Positions 10,159-20,181 of a stretch of 64,000 nt of DNA are shown one piece after another; position 1 is the stretch's first letter, and each line of letters opens with the position of its first letter. A model generated the notes under the pieces. That model made no database searches, was not told where the DNA came from, and saw only the letters and a program-made list of their open reading frames with translations. The position numbers and the translations under genes were made by a program. Origin of the DNA: Aphanomyces cochlioides (Eukaryota; Oomycota; Saprolegniomycetes; Saprolegniales; Verrucalvaceae); assembly GCA_019828595.1 (NCBI GenBank), contig JAHQRK010000012.1, positions 1,364,001 through 1,428,000 of the forward strand. The letters are read 5' to 3'.

Positions 10159-11568
10159 ATGGACCCGAATCTCGAGGACGAGATGGATGCGTTCTTCCGA
10201 GAGCACGAAGAGGAAGAGGATGGAATTGAAGACCAAGACATGATGACGCTTCTTGCGACCGACTTAGACGCTTCTTCTCTGTCCACGGAGCCGTATGGGG
10301 CGGCGAGACCCTCGCCCACGTCGGCCGCGTCCAGAGGGAAACGCGGGAAACGCACCGCGTCGAACGAAGCGTATCAAAAGAAGAAAGAATACAACAGGAT
10401 GCGAAATCAAAAATTACGAGAGGCGGAAAAGATGGAAGCACTCACGCTACGAAACCAAGCGGCGCAACTCGAAGTGTTGATCAATAACCTCGTTGCCCAA
10501 CGAGGTGGTGCCAACGTGTCGACGGAAATGTTGCCGTGGAAAGACGTTGCGATGATCTTTGGCCAGATGAAAGACTCAAGCGTCAATGAAAAAGCGAATC
10601 TCGTGCATAAAGTCAAATCGTTCCGCGATGTTGCGTTTGTCATGCATCAATGGGTCAATTCGAATCACCATCTGCCTGTATGCGCGCTCTTCCATGCACT
10701 TCCTTACGCTTCATTGCTTTTAGGCTATGCCGGACCCGTACAAACAAACATGGCGAAACTCGGCGCTGATGGCGCATGAGGGTTCCCGTGCTCTTGGCTT
10801 TGACTGGATTTCCAAGCAACTTTACCATAATATTGATGCGATGATTGCTCATTGTGGCCTCCCTGCATCGCTAGATACATGCAATGAAGTGAAAGTCTAC
10901 CCGTTGGAGAATCAAAATTCGTACCATTTATCCAAAGCCAGGCAACGGATCGAGCATGCATCGCTGGAAGAAGTCGTCCAATGTCTTCGGCGGCAATACT
11001 TTGAAGGCAAAACTGATGTACGTTCATGAATATGTTTCTCATGATTATTCATTGCGAGTAGAACTTGGATGTGCCTGATACTGCTAATATGTGTTACTTT
11101 CGCAACAAATCGGCTTACGGTGCTACGGCCAATGTCTCGTACACGCAAAATGTCTTGCTGCGGCAATTTCTCGAAGAAAATCGGTACATCGTCTTGGCAC
11201 ACAGCATTACGGAGGATGAAAAATTCCCTGTCGATCGTATCCAGCGCAACTGGACCAACTGGTACGTCGGCTCGATAAACTTTGGGATTATCTTGCATCC
11301 TAGGACGGTCGCGGAACGATTAGGCCCCAACATGACAATCATCAAGCAAATGTCAGTGGCGAGCGGACTTCGTATGAACGAAACTTTTCTTCCATTCGAC
11401 AAGGATCCAAGTATCGTGCCGCCAGACATGGATGCCGAACAAGCCTTTCGAGAGTTCGAACAGACGACGCAAGCATATCATCAGTACATTTTTGCCAAGG
11501 AAGTCAAAGCTTTTCGAGATCTCTTAGCGCAAGTTCGAGAAGAAAATGCAGCAAATGCAGATGAGTAA
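10159..11568 (+). CDS. bZIP-like transcription-factor family protein 1 (intact)
   Basis: Exons are 10159-10677, 10724-11017 and 11062-11568, with introns of 46 and 44 bp, giving about 439 residues. The frame is open further up to 10084, but MDPNLEDEMDAFF is the natural acidic start. Residues about 1-40 are acidic. Residues about 65-120 form a basic stretch followed by a heptad leucine-zipper-like helix (QKKKEYNRMRNQKLREAEK, then LRNQAAQLEVLINNL). The long C-terminal region (WKDVAMIFGQM, LGFDWISKQLYHNID, MCYFRNKSAYG, LPFDKD) has no name I can give, but it is shared with the gene at 17684-18840. It is a likely nuclear DNA-binding regulator of an oomycete-expanded family. Targets are unknown. 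The basic region is atypical compared with classical bZIPs. Confidence 0.75.
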
Positions 11569-11886
11569 TTGACATCTGTGATAAATTGGTTTTGTACTCT
11601 GTGTTGAACTTCAGCCACTGAACAAACCTTTCCAAGGTCAAGGCAGTTGACTAGTCCACTACACACTGAAAGAGCGCATAGATTGGAGCTTAAATGAGTT
11701 TATTGCAAGCTAGACTTGGAGCATCCGCACCGCACAGGCCAAATGGCATGCTAAACCTAAATATAGCATACATGCGAGGAAAAGCGGCCTACACCGCGTA
11801 GTACATATCCCATTCTATTTTAGCGTAGTGGAAACTGCTAGGGAAAACTACTCTACGAGAATAAACTATATTTTAAAGAGCATCTG
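11569..11886. other. Intergenic region
   Basis: No gene is recognised between the bZIP-like stop and the Myb-like relic. The sequence is AT-rich toward the right end, and no clear inverted-repeat boundary was found. Confidence 0.35.
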
Positions 11887-12300
11887 TTGAGTCACACCGC
11901 TGCCATGCCCGAAGAAAGCGCGCCAAAGCGCCGACGCGGAAAGAACTTCCGTCAAGTTGACGACGAAAAACTTTGTTCCAGTTGGTTGACGATATCTCAA
12001 GACTCTATCATGGGGAATGGCCAGAGGCTGGACGCGTTTTGGCTGCGTGTTGCCGAAGATTTCAACGCTGGAACTGACGAGAATGATGAATGGTACCGTT
12101 CAGCGGCATCGCTGTAGTCGCATTGGAGTGGGCTACAAGCCGTTGAATGTAAAGATCCACGAGGTCATCATCAGTCTCGACAGTATGAGAGCAGCTGGGA
12201 TTGACAGAGAACATATGGCAATTGGCTTTGCAATAGCGTTTACAATGGCTCGCGGTGTGGAGATTCACACGAGTTTGCGTCGTGGGGATGCTTGTGAGGG
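11887..12300 (+). pseudogene. Myb/SANT-like DNA-binding protein relic
   Basis: The frame from 11887 gives KRRRGKNFRQVDDEKLCSSW, RLDAFWLRVAEDF and EWYRSAASL. It then hits a stop at 12115-12117 where the family would continue with SHW. Related coding resumes in another frame as VKIHEVIISLD, IDREHMAIGFAIAF. The pattern is the same Myb/SANT-like class as the ORF at 1080 but from a different subfamily. One stop and one frameshift make it a relic, probably from a Harbinger-like or similar transposon. Confidence 0.5.
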
Positions 12301-12938
12301 CCAAAATACATCTTTAATCACGCCTAGATTCCCCTGAAAGAAGCACAACTTAGAGTCGAGAGATGCACTCTTGACGAGACTGCTTTCCTTCTGAGACTCC
12401 AAAGGGTAGTTTACTCAATTTTCCAGGCCGACATTGATGTATCCCAACGGGTTGTTTCATGTGCTGGGGCCAAATGTCGGTTCAAACTCGAATGCATTCC
12501 GTTGAGCGTGCATTCACGAGAGAATGAAAGCCAGGGTCGCCTCGGTATCAATCGTGACCAGTGTCGAAGCACGACGATCATCTTTCGTGCTGATGGATCG
12601 CTGTGAATATTGCAAAAGGGGGGGGGCACTTGCCAATGTTGGTCCTCCGTGTCGATCGAGAGCCGACACCTTCTCGTCAGACAGGAGTCATTGTTATTTG
12701 ACATCGAATGCATCTCTTTCATGTTTGATTGCAGGGATCGAGCATTTGTAGCGAAAAAAAGTCAGGTTACGCATAGCCAGTCATCGCAAGTGACATCCAC
12801 ATATCAGACGTGTCTGGTTGTTCGTTTATTGAGTGTACAAGCTACGAAAGCGTAGAATAAACATATCAAACATCAGTACAGTCCATTTACAGGATATGGA
12901 ATCGTGGTCGAGAACGCACTACTAGGCTATATGGCAAG
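12301..12938. other. Degraded, possibly transposon-derived sequence
   Basis: No intact ORF is present. A run of nine G occurs near 12617-12626. A fragment around 12546-12606 reads INRDQCRSTTIIFRADGS in one frame and looks like coding debris, but its family is not recognisable. Confidence 0.3.
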
Positions 12939-14232
12939 GTGACTAGCAGGCGCAAAGGACGTTGTGGGCGAAAATTAATGTATCCTGACCTCCTCGAGCG
13001 AATAAGGCCAACTACTGCAAAAGACAGAGGCACATTCCGAGACCTTGCTGCAGCGACAGGAATTCCCAAATCAGTACTCTATGACAGGTTCAAAGCAGCA
13101 TATTTCAAGAAATATACTCGACCATTGAAGCCACAACTGACCCCAGCAAACTTATACTTCCGTAGAAAGTGGGCTTTGAGCCACATTACTTCAGATTCGA
13201 GGGTCGATAGATATATATTTCATGGACAATTACGTCCATGTCGACGAAAAATGGTTTTTCCTCAAAGTCGCCAAATGCACATTTTATGGTCTCCCCGACG
13301 AAACGCCACCTACAAGGCACACCAAAAACAAAAACTTCATTACAAAGGTAGACAACCATATTGATAGATTGATTGAATTTATCTCTAAGGTCATGTTTCT
13401 ATGTGCCGTCGCCAAACCTCGTTGGGATAGCGATAAAAGCGAATGGTGGGATGGCAAAATTGGGTGCTGGCCACTGACGCATAAGATTGCCGCTGTCCGG
13501 TCAAGCAAAAATAGAGCCAAAGGCACATTGGTACAGCACCACTGTCTGTGAATCGTGTGGTCTACAAGTCCTTGCTGATTGACAAGGTTATCCCTGCTAT
13601 AAAGGCTCAATGGCCCCTTTGTTCTTCCAAGACAATCAAGTTGCAACAGGACAATGCTGCACCCCACGTTCAAGTTGACGATGTTGGTGTTTTTCGAAGC
13701 TGGTCACTCTGGAGGGTTTCGAATAAGTGTTGTTTGCCAACCGCCGAATTCTCCCGATCTCAATGTGCTAGACTTGGGCTTTTTTCGAGCCCTACAAAGC
13801 AACCAAATCAAGCGAGACGCCAACTCAATTGATGATATTATCATGAATGTCACCTCAGCTTGGAAAGATATTTCCTACTCTACACTGCTGGCTAACTTTA
13901 GAACACTACAACAAGTCATGATTGAAATTCTCAAATGTAATGGAGCCAACGATTACAAGATTCCCCATATCAACAAGTCCCAACTTGAGCAACAAGGCCG
14001 CCTTCCTGAGCAGCCTGAATGTACACGCGAGATTGTGACAGCTGCACGCGCTTTACTTGACGGCGAGGATGAAGAAGAGCATCAAATCAACGCCGCAAAG
14101 GAGTCTGTCGAATTGGCCGAAGATCTTGCACTGTGCAATGCGCTTGAGGAGCTTCGTGTTGGCGATGAAGACTTCTTGTGTGATGAATTCGACCAAATGA
14201 TTGTGGAATCGACAAGTGATCCAGTTTTGTAA
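12939..14232 (+). pseudogene. mariner-like transposase, at least three frameshifts
   Basis: A helix-turn-helix region (FRDLAAATGIPKSVLYDRFK) starts in the first frame. After a break near 13215 the first catalytic Asp appears as YVHVDEKWFFLKVA. After a break near 13525 comes VNRVVYKSLLIDKVIPAIKAQW with LQQDNAAPHV (second Asp). After a break near 13695, at a T homopolymer, comes VVCQPPNSPDLNVLDLGFF (third Asp, about 34 residues after the second). The acidic C-terminus ends at 14232. Each break is consistent with a 1-base indel. This is a mariner-type DDE enzyme relic. Sequence at 14558-14580 (ACTTATTTTCGGACGGAGTAG) may be a terminal repeat, but no matching left terminus was found. Confidence 0.75.
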
Positions 14233-15138
14233 ACAATGAGAATATATGTAATTTGAAAGGTTTGTGATGACTTGGTATTTCTATGGAAAATGCAGCAGTG
14301 ACTCTGCACCTTCTTTTGTATATTATATTATGGAGGTTCGTGTCTTTGTGTGCATGCATTACATATTTTGCCGAAAGATCGCAGAGGCGAGCAAGTATCT
14401 CATTTGTTATTGATTTTAGAAGCTTATTATTCTTCATAGAACTGTCTAATTGTAAGTTATATTGTATTCTTGATGTTGACATGCTATAATAAAGGTTATT
14501 AATTCAAAAAGGTTGCACCCATTCACTTGACGTAATCATGAATCCACCGGCTCTTCCACTTATTTTCGGACGGAGTAGTATATGGGTAAAATCGCCAAAA
14601 CGTGTTTTTTTCAACTGGACGATATGATAATCTCTGATATGCATACTAGACGACAAACCATCCCAAAGTGGAGGGCATATCGAATACAGCTATCCAATGA
14701 TCTTCTCGTGCATCCAATGATTGACAGAGGAGGAAAAAAAATCGATAGAAATTGAACTCAAGGGGGAAAGACACACAAAGGCAAACTCGACCACTGACGC
14801 CACCAAGTTACGAGGTCTCCACGGATCGCTCAACTCAAGAAAAGAGCTGACGAGCCAAGCCATTGCAAAGCTATGCAAATTGATACAAACCATGAGCATA
14901 TCCCATCTACGATGGTAAGATAGAGGTCATCCGGATAACTTCCAGCTAACTTTATAAAACTTGCTAACTGGTAAGCTTCAAGTATAAATTCACTAGAGAC
15001 TGCTTGCAATAAGGTCACAACATCACCGTCAAGACTTGCACATGGAGAATCTCTCTGCTAGACTGCATTGAAAGTAGGGTTTTCAAAGACATTATACGTA
15101 TAGTGTCCAACTATACATTTATACGTCATGTAAGTGTA
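14233..15138. other. Intergenic / transposon debris
   Basis: It holds the 3' flank of the mariner relic. A short plus-strand ORF (14721-14918) begins TEEEKKSIEIELKGER, which resembles the start of some oomycete transposases but is too short to call. Nothing else was identified. Confidence 0.3.
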
Positions 15139-15140
15139 TA

Positions 15141-15356
15141 CTACACCATTTGCCGGTTTAGTTCGCATTACTTGCGATATATTTCGTATCATTTGCAATA
15201 TATTTCGCATCACGTGCAATATATTTCGAATGACTTGCATTTAATTTCGTGGCCGGCGACGAAAATCGATTTATATTTCGCATGACTTGCATTATATTTC
15301 ATACCTCTTGCATTTAATTTCGTATTTTTTAGCTTATATTTCGTATCACTTGCATT
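15141..15356 (+). repeat. Left 216-bp TIR built of about 21-bp iterations
   Basis: After the CTACACCATTTGCCGG tip the repeat consists of roughly nine units of the form TTTCGYATSACTTGCAWTATA, mostly 21 bp long. One unit is expanded by a GGCCGGCGACGAAAATCG insert. The matching right copy is at 17035-17250. Tandem units in the terminus are likely transposase binding sites (inference). Confidence 0.85.
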
Positions 15357-15568
15357 CGATTTCGTGGTCATCAAAAAATGAAATCCATTAAAGAGTTTAC
15401 GTCAATTCATGATCTGCAAAAATTGCTCATTTAATCTAGGCTCCAACTTCCATGTTGCCTAGAGCTTCAGCAATGCCATAGAACCTATCCAGTCGTATGA
15501 TGTAGCGACCGAAACCAGAAGTGTCGACCGCTACATCATGAGTTAGGTATCAAAAACTCATATTTACC

Positions 15569-16630
15569 TCTGATTGCATCTCGAGCAATATGCTCTAAAT
15601 ACTGAATTCGAAACTCTTCTCGTGTTTGTCAGTCGGGAGGACGGCCAAGAAAAGCAGCTAAACCCTGTCGCAAACGAGTATTGATGAATGCTTTCATCGA
15701 TGACCAAAGATTCTCGATGGGATTGAGCATCGGTGAGTAAGGGCTAAGTTTCAGAAGCTGAACGCCAAAAAACTCGTCATCTTCGATGACTCTTGACAAT
15801 CTATCAAACAGTTAAAATAGATATTTCAAATAAATACTTGGAGTGACAAGGGGCATTGTCAGCAATGACAACAATGTCATTAAAGCTTCCAATTGACTCA
15901 ATTGCACTGCGAAGCATTCGGCGAAGCCACTCATTGGCATCGTCTGATTTGTAAGAACCGCGCTTCATTTTCACAGTAGAAAAAGTTGGTAGCAGACATA
16001 GCACCAATAAGGTGCAAATTTTTTCCATGCTGAGTGGACCCTCGCACTGAAACAGCACGACTTCCTCGTCTTCACCTTTCCTTTGTTCTTGACGTAAAAA
16101 TATTGAAATTGGTCTCGTCGATCTCATATAGGAATTTTTCCGAGACCTATAGCTTCACGCAGGGATCGGACGTAGTTGCGACGGAGCTCCTTGTACTCCT
16201 CTGAAATCAATTGCAACGGCTCGTAATGGAGAGTCTTGTAAGTGAGCACCCTCCCTTGCAAGAATCTCTGACCGTTGACCGAGAAGCGCATATTCCGTAT
16301 TTGTCGTTAAGTCTCACGCAGATCTCGTCCAAAGTGAGTTGACAATCGTGTTCAACCCACATTTGCACCTCATCTGCACGAGACTCATCGATAAGACACG
16401 GCTTATGACCTCCTATGTATTGGTTAAGTTTTCAACTCTTCAGTATTACCTCTTTGTTTGGGAACAGAGTCTTGATTTACTATCCATGTCCGAGCTGTGG
16501 ACTCGCTGGCTCCATTTGCTCGGGCAATGGCTTTCCAATCTTCCCCCGAGTTGTATGCTTGGATGATTCTCTTCTTCGGCGACGAAAAATATTTCTTGTA
16601 CTTCCCACGGGTTTGTGTCTGGTCAAACAT
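15569..16630 (-). pseudogene. Tc1/IS630-like DDE transposase, multiply disabled
   Basis: On the minus strand the protein begins at 16630 with an HTH (KKRIIQAYNSGEDWKAIARA, ESTARTW). A roughly 37-bp GT-AG intron near 16391-16427 leads to HKPCLIDESRADEVQMWVEH and LDEICVRLNDKYGI. After frame changes the catalytic motifs follow: YEIDETNFNIF (first Asp), IVVIADNAPCHSK (second Asp), then another short intron and LSPYSPMLNPIENLWSSMK (last acidic residue Glu in NPIENLW). A TGA interrupts GRPPD-QTREEFR near 15630, after which coding continues to LEHIARDAIR. At least three frameshifts plus stops make it nonfunctional, although both TIRs look pristine. Confidence 0.8.
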
Positions 16631-16696
16631 TAGATCTACATAGATTCTTGCACTACCGCGCGCGTAGTCTCTGCTGATGTGTTCATGGCAGGATGT

Positions 16697-16841
16697 ATTC
16701 GAATATGCGCCAAATCTTGCCTAAAGACTCAAAAAGCGCGCGAGAGTTTGGCGCACTTCAATACTTTATTGAAGTATCATGGTGTAGCGAAACTTTCGCG
16801 CGCTTTTTAAATTGTAGGCAAGCTTTGGTGCATTTTCGAAT
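16697..16841. repeat. Foldback MITE nested in the Tc1-type element
   Basis: The left arm runs ATTCGAATATGCGCCAAATC...CTTGCCTA...AAAAAGCGCGCGA, and the right arm is its inverted copy, TCGCGCGCTTTTT...TAGGCAAG...TTTTCGAAT. The arms meet in CTTCAATACTTTATTGAAG near the centre. The arms are about 70 bp with scattered mismatches. It sits between the transposase start and the right TIR, so it is either a nested insertion or an internal structural part of the element. Confidence 0.6.
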
Positions 16842-17034
16842 GTCCATGGCATGGGCACACCAGTTGAGACTACACGTGTAGAGAAAGACTCTATATGCAA
16901 TCTAACATTGCCCAGTCATAACACTTTGGGTAGTACAAGATACACGTTTCTTCGCCAAAGTCGGTAATCTTCGAAGCATTCAGCCCAGGAGAAAATTGGA
17001 AATGAATAATTTTTAATTGTTAGCTGCGAATTTA

Positions 17035-17250
17035 AATGCAAGTGATACGAAATATAAGCTAAAAAATACGAAATTAAATGCAAGAGGTATGAAATATAAT
17101 GCAAGTCATGCGAAATATAAATCGATTTTCGTCGCCGGCCACGAAATTAAATGCAAGTCATTCGAAATATATTGCACGTGATGCGAAATATATTGCAAAT
17201 GATACGAAATATATCGCAAGTAATGCGAACTAAACCGGCAAATGGTGTAG
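17035..17250 (-). repeat. Right 216-bp TIR
   Basis: Inverted copy of the left terminal repeat, with the same iterated TTTCG...CTTGCA units and the same expanded unit. It ends GGTGTAG followed by TA. Small ORFs that appear here and in the left copy (around 15058-15240 and 17151-17333) are by-products of the repeat. Confidence 0.85.
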
Positions 17251-17252
17251 TA

Positions 17253-17683
17253 CCAAATTGGAAGTATACGTATAATTGTAAAAGCAGACCTAAGAGAATC
17301 CTCTGTTCATATGGATATAAGATTGAAGAATAAGGCTGGATTATGAAATCCATTTGTCTTTCTAGTTTTCAGTGGGGCTGTTGATGTGTGCTGCAATGGA
17401 AATCCCTGCAATCAAGATTTGGCACGGCCTAATTGAAAGCAATAGTAAAAGAAACAATGCTGTTATCGTTATCCGGATGATTTTAACCCTTATAACCTAA
17501 ATTGTTAAAAATAGTTAAACTTGTCGTGTACCTCTGCAGTGAACACACGACTACAACTCATCATGCAGTATAGTTGCTAACGTTAGATTAATTGTATCTC
17601 GCTGTATTAGTTGGCACGAAGCATCAGCGCGTCAAGAGGGCGCTGTGCACGATGGCACAAGATTGCATTTTCAAATTTGTGTT
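17253..17683. other. Intergenic region upstream of the second bZIP-like gene
   Basis: No gene is recognised. The promoter of the bZIP-like gene would lie toward 17600-17680. An in-frame ATG exists at 17645, but the paralogue and composition favour 17684. Confidence 0.35.
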
Positions 17684-18840
17684 ATGACGGACACGCCCAA
17701 AGCACCGAGAATGATGAAAGGGGCAAGTAGTTCGTCAAAGTCGATCGACGCATTGACGAAAAAGCGTCTCTACAACATGAACCGCAATCGCATGTTCCGC
17801 AAACTCGAAGCAGACGAGAGGGCCCGCCTGAGGGCGCAGCTCTCGGCGCTCGAAACGCAGTACGCCCAGCTGAAAAGTCGCACTCGGAGTTTAGCATGTG
17901 GAAAGACGTCGCGGCGCTCATGGAATCGCAGCGCAAGCTGTCGGAATTCCAGACCAAACAGCTCCAGGCCACCGTCAAGAAGAACGACAGCATCGTGCGC
18001 ATTCTCTCCGAGTGGAACAAACGCTCGACGACGAAATTGAACCAAGGATGCTTGATGGCCCACGGAACGGAGCGCCAGCTCGCCCTCGACTGGATTGCCA
18101 ATCGACTGCTCTACCACATTGACAAGTTCACTAGCGCCGTTCCCTTGCCGAGAGATTCCACGGAACTTGAGCCATACAATAGCTCCTACAGACTCACTCA
18201 GTGGCACCAACGGGTCGAGTTTGGCACGGTCGAAGCCATTGCGTCGGCGGCGCATGAAGTGCATTTAGATCCACTCCAGCTCCACGAACAGGTAGAAGCA
18301 GCTCGCTGCGAACTGGCGGCGCTCATGTGTCCGTAGGAGGTGCTTGAAAAGCCACGGCGAGGCATGGAGTACGTCCGACGGCCTGCAATCTATGGGCGCA
18401 TGCGACCTAGCCTTGGCGAATACGCTGAGAATGTCCTTGACTGCGTCCTCCAGCGAACTGCAAAGCGAGTCGTGGTCTGCAGCCACAGCATCACATTCGA
18501 CGGCGCGCGTGAAGTCGACAGGATGGTCCGCGATTGGACGAAATGGTGCGCTAGGTCCAGTAGAGCTTGGATCTCACGCGATCTGCTGTCTAGGACGGTG
18601 ATTGAACAACTTGACGGGGTGAACTGCCGCGTGATGGACCTGTTGATCGCGTCCGGATTGCGTCAAGACGGCACCTACGTCCCCCTCGACGTTGAAGACG
18701 CTAGCGTAGCTCGAGTCGATGACCTTGCCATGAAATGGAACTTGCTTCAGCAGTCCATGATCCATTTGTATCGCGCGACGGCAGACCAAGAGGTCAAAAC
18801 GATGCGCAATGGCGTCCAGAGGACCACGTTTTCCATCTAG
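17684..18840 (+). pseudogene. bZIP-like family protein 2, one frameshift
   Basis: Starting MTDTPKAPRMMKG, a basic plus zipper-like region follows: KKRLYNMNRNRMFRKLEADE, LRAQLSALETQYAQL. Around 17876 the frame shifts. The family sequence resumes one frame over as KSHSEFSMWKDVAALMESQ, explained by loss of one G in CAGCTG(G)AAAAG. The remainder matches the bZIP-like gene at 10159: ALDWIANRLLYHID, YVRRPAIYGRMRPSL, LIASGLRQDGTYVPLD. The apparent TAG at 18334-18336 is not a nonsense codon. It is the acceptor end of a 45-bp GT-AG intron (18292-18336) lying at the same place as an intron of paralogue 1. The single frameshift may be a real lesion or an assembly error. If it is an error, this is an intact gene of about 370 residues. 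Confidence 0.7.
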
Positions 18841-19138
18841 CCGCCGTAGTCGATGTAGTTGACGACGTTTGCATCTGTTCAAATATTTAAGAAGCTGTCT
18901 TTGTTCGACTCTCTACGTATGAGCTAGAGCGAACGATATCATACTCTGGCGCTTGGAGGCAGCTTGAAAAGCTTGCGCTCCTCTTGGCCAAAGGAAACAG
19001 TTCCCCCTTCGAAGATTCACTGACTTAAAGTTCGCCATCAACCCCCGCACCCCGCAGGACTTCAAAGGAGACTATTATAGAGGGATTACTCTATTCTAGA
19101 TCAAAGCGTAAGAGTCTAGAATAAAATGCAATGAAGAA
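18841..19138. other. Intergenic region
   Basis: No gene is recognised. An ATTCTAGA / TCTAGAAT inverted pair lies at about 19093-19122, partly resembling heat-shock-element half sites. This is too weak to call. Confidence 0.3.
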
Positions 19139-19214
19139 GCTGTCCCTTTAGCTCCCCCCCGGCCTCGATGCTCCCAGCGCCCCCCCCCAGCAGCCCCCCA
19201 CCTATAGCCCCCCA
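19139..19214 (+). repeat. C-rich dispersed repeat, copy 1
   Basis: It reads GCTGTCCCTTTAGC, a C run, GGCCTCGATGCTCCCAGCG, a C run, CAGCAG, a C run, CCTATAGCCC. An inverted copy sits at 21881-21960. The C/G runs could form G-quadruplex or i-motif structures. The identity of the spacers, not just the homopolymers, shows common ancestry. Confidence 0.8.
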
Positions 19215-19584
19215 CAGTGTATAAGCTGAAAAAAGACTGGAAACTTCAGCATCAGCATAAATATACGCTTTTACAAGCTATTATATCATAACAGAAGTCG
19301 GTGTCGCCTTCGTTTGAGCTCTCTCGAGCTTTTTGATCGCTTGTGCAGGTTTGGAGAGTGCTACAGGTTATCATCCAATTTCCAATAATAGTAAAGTCGA
19401 AAACTTGAATTTTCTATGCAAAATTAATATTGGTAAATAAATATAATTAATGTAAAAATGAATATTTTGATGTTTTTAATTGTATATATTATGCTTGGAT
19501 AAGAGGATAAAGGTGGTAACAACTAAACCGCGACGTGCTATGCCCGAGTGATGAATTGCCCATTTGAGAACAACAGATCAAGGG
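19215..19584. other. AT-rich intergenic region upstream of HSF gene 1
   Basis: AT-rich sequence with no ORF of note. It should contain the promoter of the HSF-domain gene. No initiator element is clear. Confidence 0.35.
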
Positions 19585-20181
19585 ATGACAGCCGCGGCGG
19601 CGGCATTTGTTCGCCGCTTGTATTTCTTGCTCGAGACAACCACATCAAGCTGCTCCTCTACCTCTGTCGGCTGGTCCTCGGACGGTTTGTCGTTTTGTAT
19701 CCACGAGCCGACGCTCTTTGCCAAGCACGTGCTGCCCAAGTTTTTCAACCACTCCAAGCTTGCGACGTTTGTTCGCGATCTAAGCCATTATGGCTTTCAC
19801 AAAGTCGCTCAAGCCGCCGACCGTCTCGACGTGATTGAATATTGCCACGTGTATTTCCACCGCGGCAATATTAAAGCGCTCAAGTGGATCCAGAAGAGCA
19901 ACAAGCCCAATCTGGACGTCCAGCAGCGAAAAGTCGTCGATGAGATCGAAGGCATGGTCGTCAATATCAAGCGCCAACTGCTGTCGGAGCAAGCGCGCAA
20001 CGCTGAAATGGCCGACTACCTAAGTTGTATTTTCGACAACCCAGAATCGACAATTCTCGACGCGGCCAACTTGATCGAAGCGTCAAAAACGAGCGCAAAC
20101 AACGTGGAGTGGAACGACTACTGGCTCAAAGACTTTGTGGACCCTCCAACGCCGCTCCAAGACACGCTGTGCATTTTCTAA
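19585..20181 (+). CDS. HSF-type DNA-binding domain protein 1
   Basis: A single-exon gene. The ATG at 19585 (MTAAAAAFVRRLYFLLE) is preferred to the in-frame ATG at 19564 because the HSF domain begins almost immediately. Residues about 7-105 carry the winged-helix HSF signature: FVRRLYFLLE, VGWSSDGLSFCIHEPTLFAKHVLPKFFNHSKLATFVRDLSHYGFHKV, then YFHRGN. A short helical segment follows (VVDEIEGMVVNIKRQLLSEQARN), which could act as a minimal oligomerisation coil. The tail has no recognised activation domain. Length is about 198 residues, short for an HSF. HSF-domain proteins bind inverted nGAAn repeats in the nucleus. It is tandem with a second HSF gene 1 kb downstream. Confidence 0.88.
   Translation: MTAAAAAFVRRLYFLLETTTSSCSSTSVGWSSDGLSFCIHEPTLFAKHVLPKFFNHSKLATFVRDLSHYGFHKVAQAADRLDVIEYCHVYFHRGNIKALKWIQKSNKPNLDVQQRKVVDEIEGMVVNIKRQLLSEQARNAEMADYLSCIFDNPESTILDAANLIEASKTSANNVEWNDYWLKDFVDPPTPLQDTLCIF

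Larger units (their letters stand above)
15141..17250 (-). mobile_element. Tc1/mariner-type element with 216-bp terminal inverted repeats
   Basis: The two ends, 15141-15356 and 17035-17250, are inverted copies of one another and I found no mismatch by eye over 216 bp. They begin CTACACCATTTGCCGG. TA dinucleotides flank both ends (15139-15140 and 17251-17252), matching Tc1/mariner integration. The interior carries a decayed minus-strand DDE transposase and a nested foldback element. The element is 2110 bp long. Confidence 0.88.

Noticed and set aside
15058..15285. ORFs with repeated VIRNILHVMRNIL and YISYHLQYIS patterns, also at 17151-17353
   Set aside because: Translations of the 21-bp iterons of the terminal inverted repeats, not proteins.
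18334..18336. TAG that seems to split the second bZIP-like gene
   Set aside because: It is the acceptor end of a 45-bp GT-AG intron located as in the intact paralogue.
19093..19122. ATTCTAGA / TCTAGAAT pair as a heat-shock element controlling the HSF genes
   Set aside because: The half sites are not contiguous nGAAn units and the distance to the gene is about 460 bp; chance is likely.
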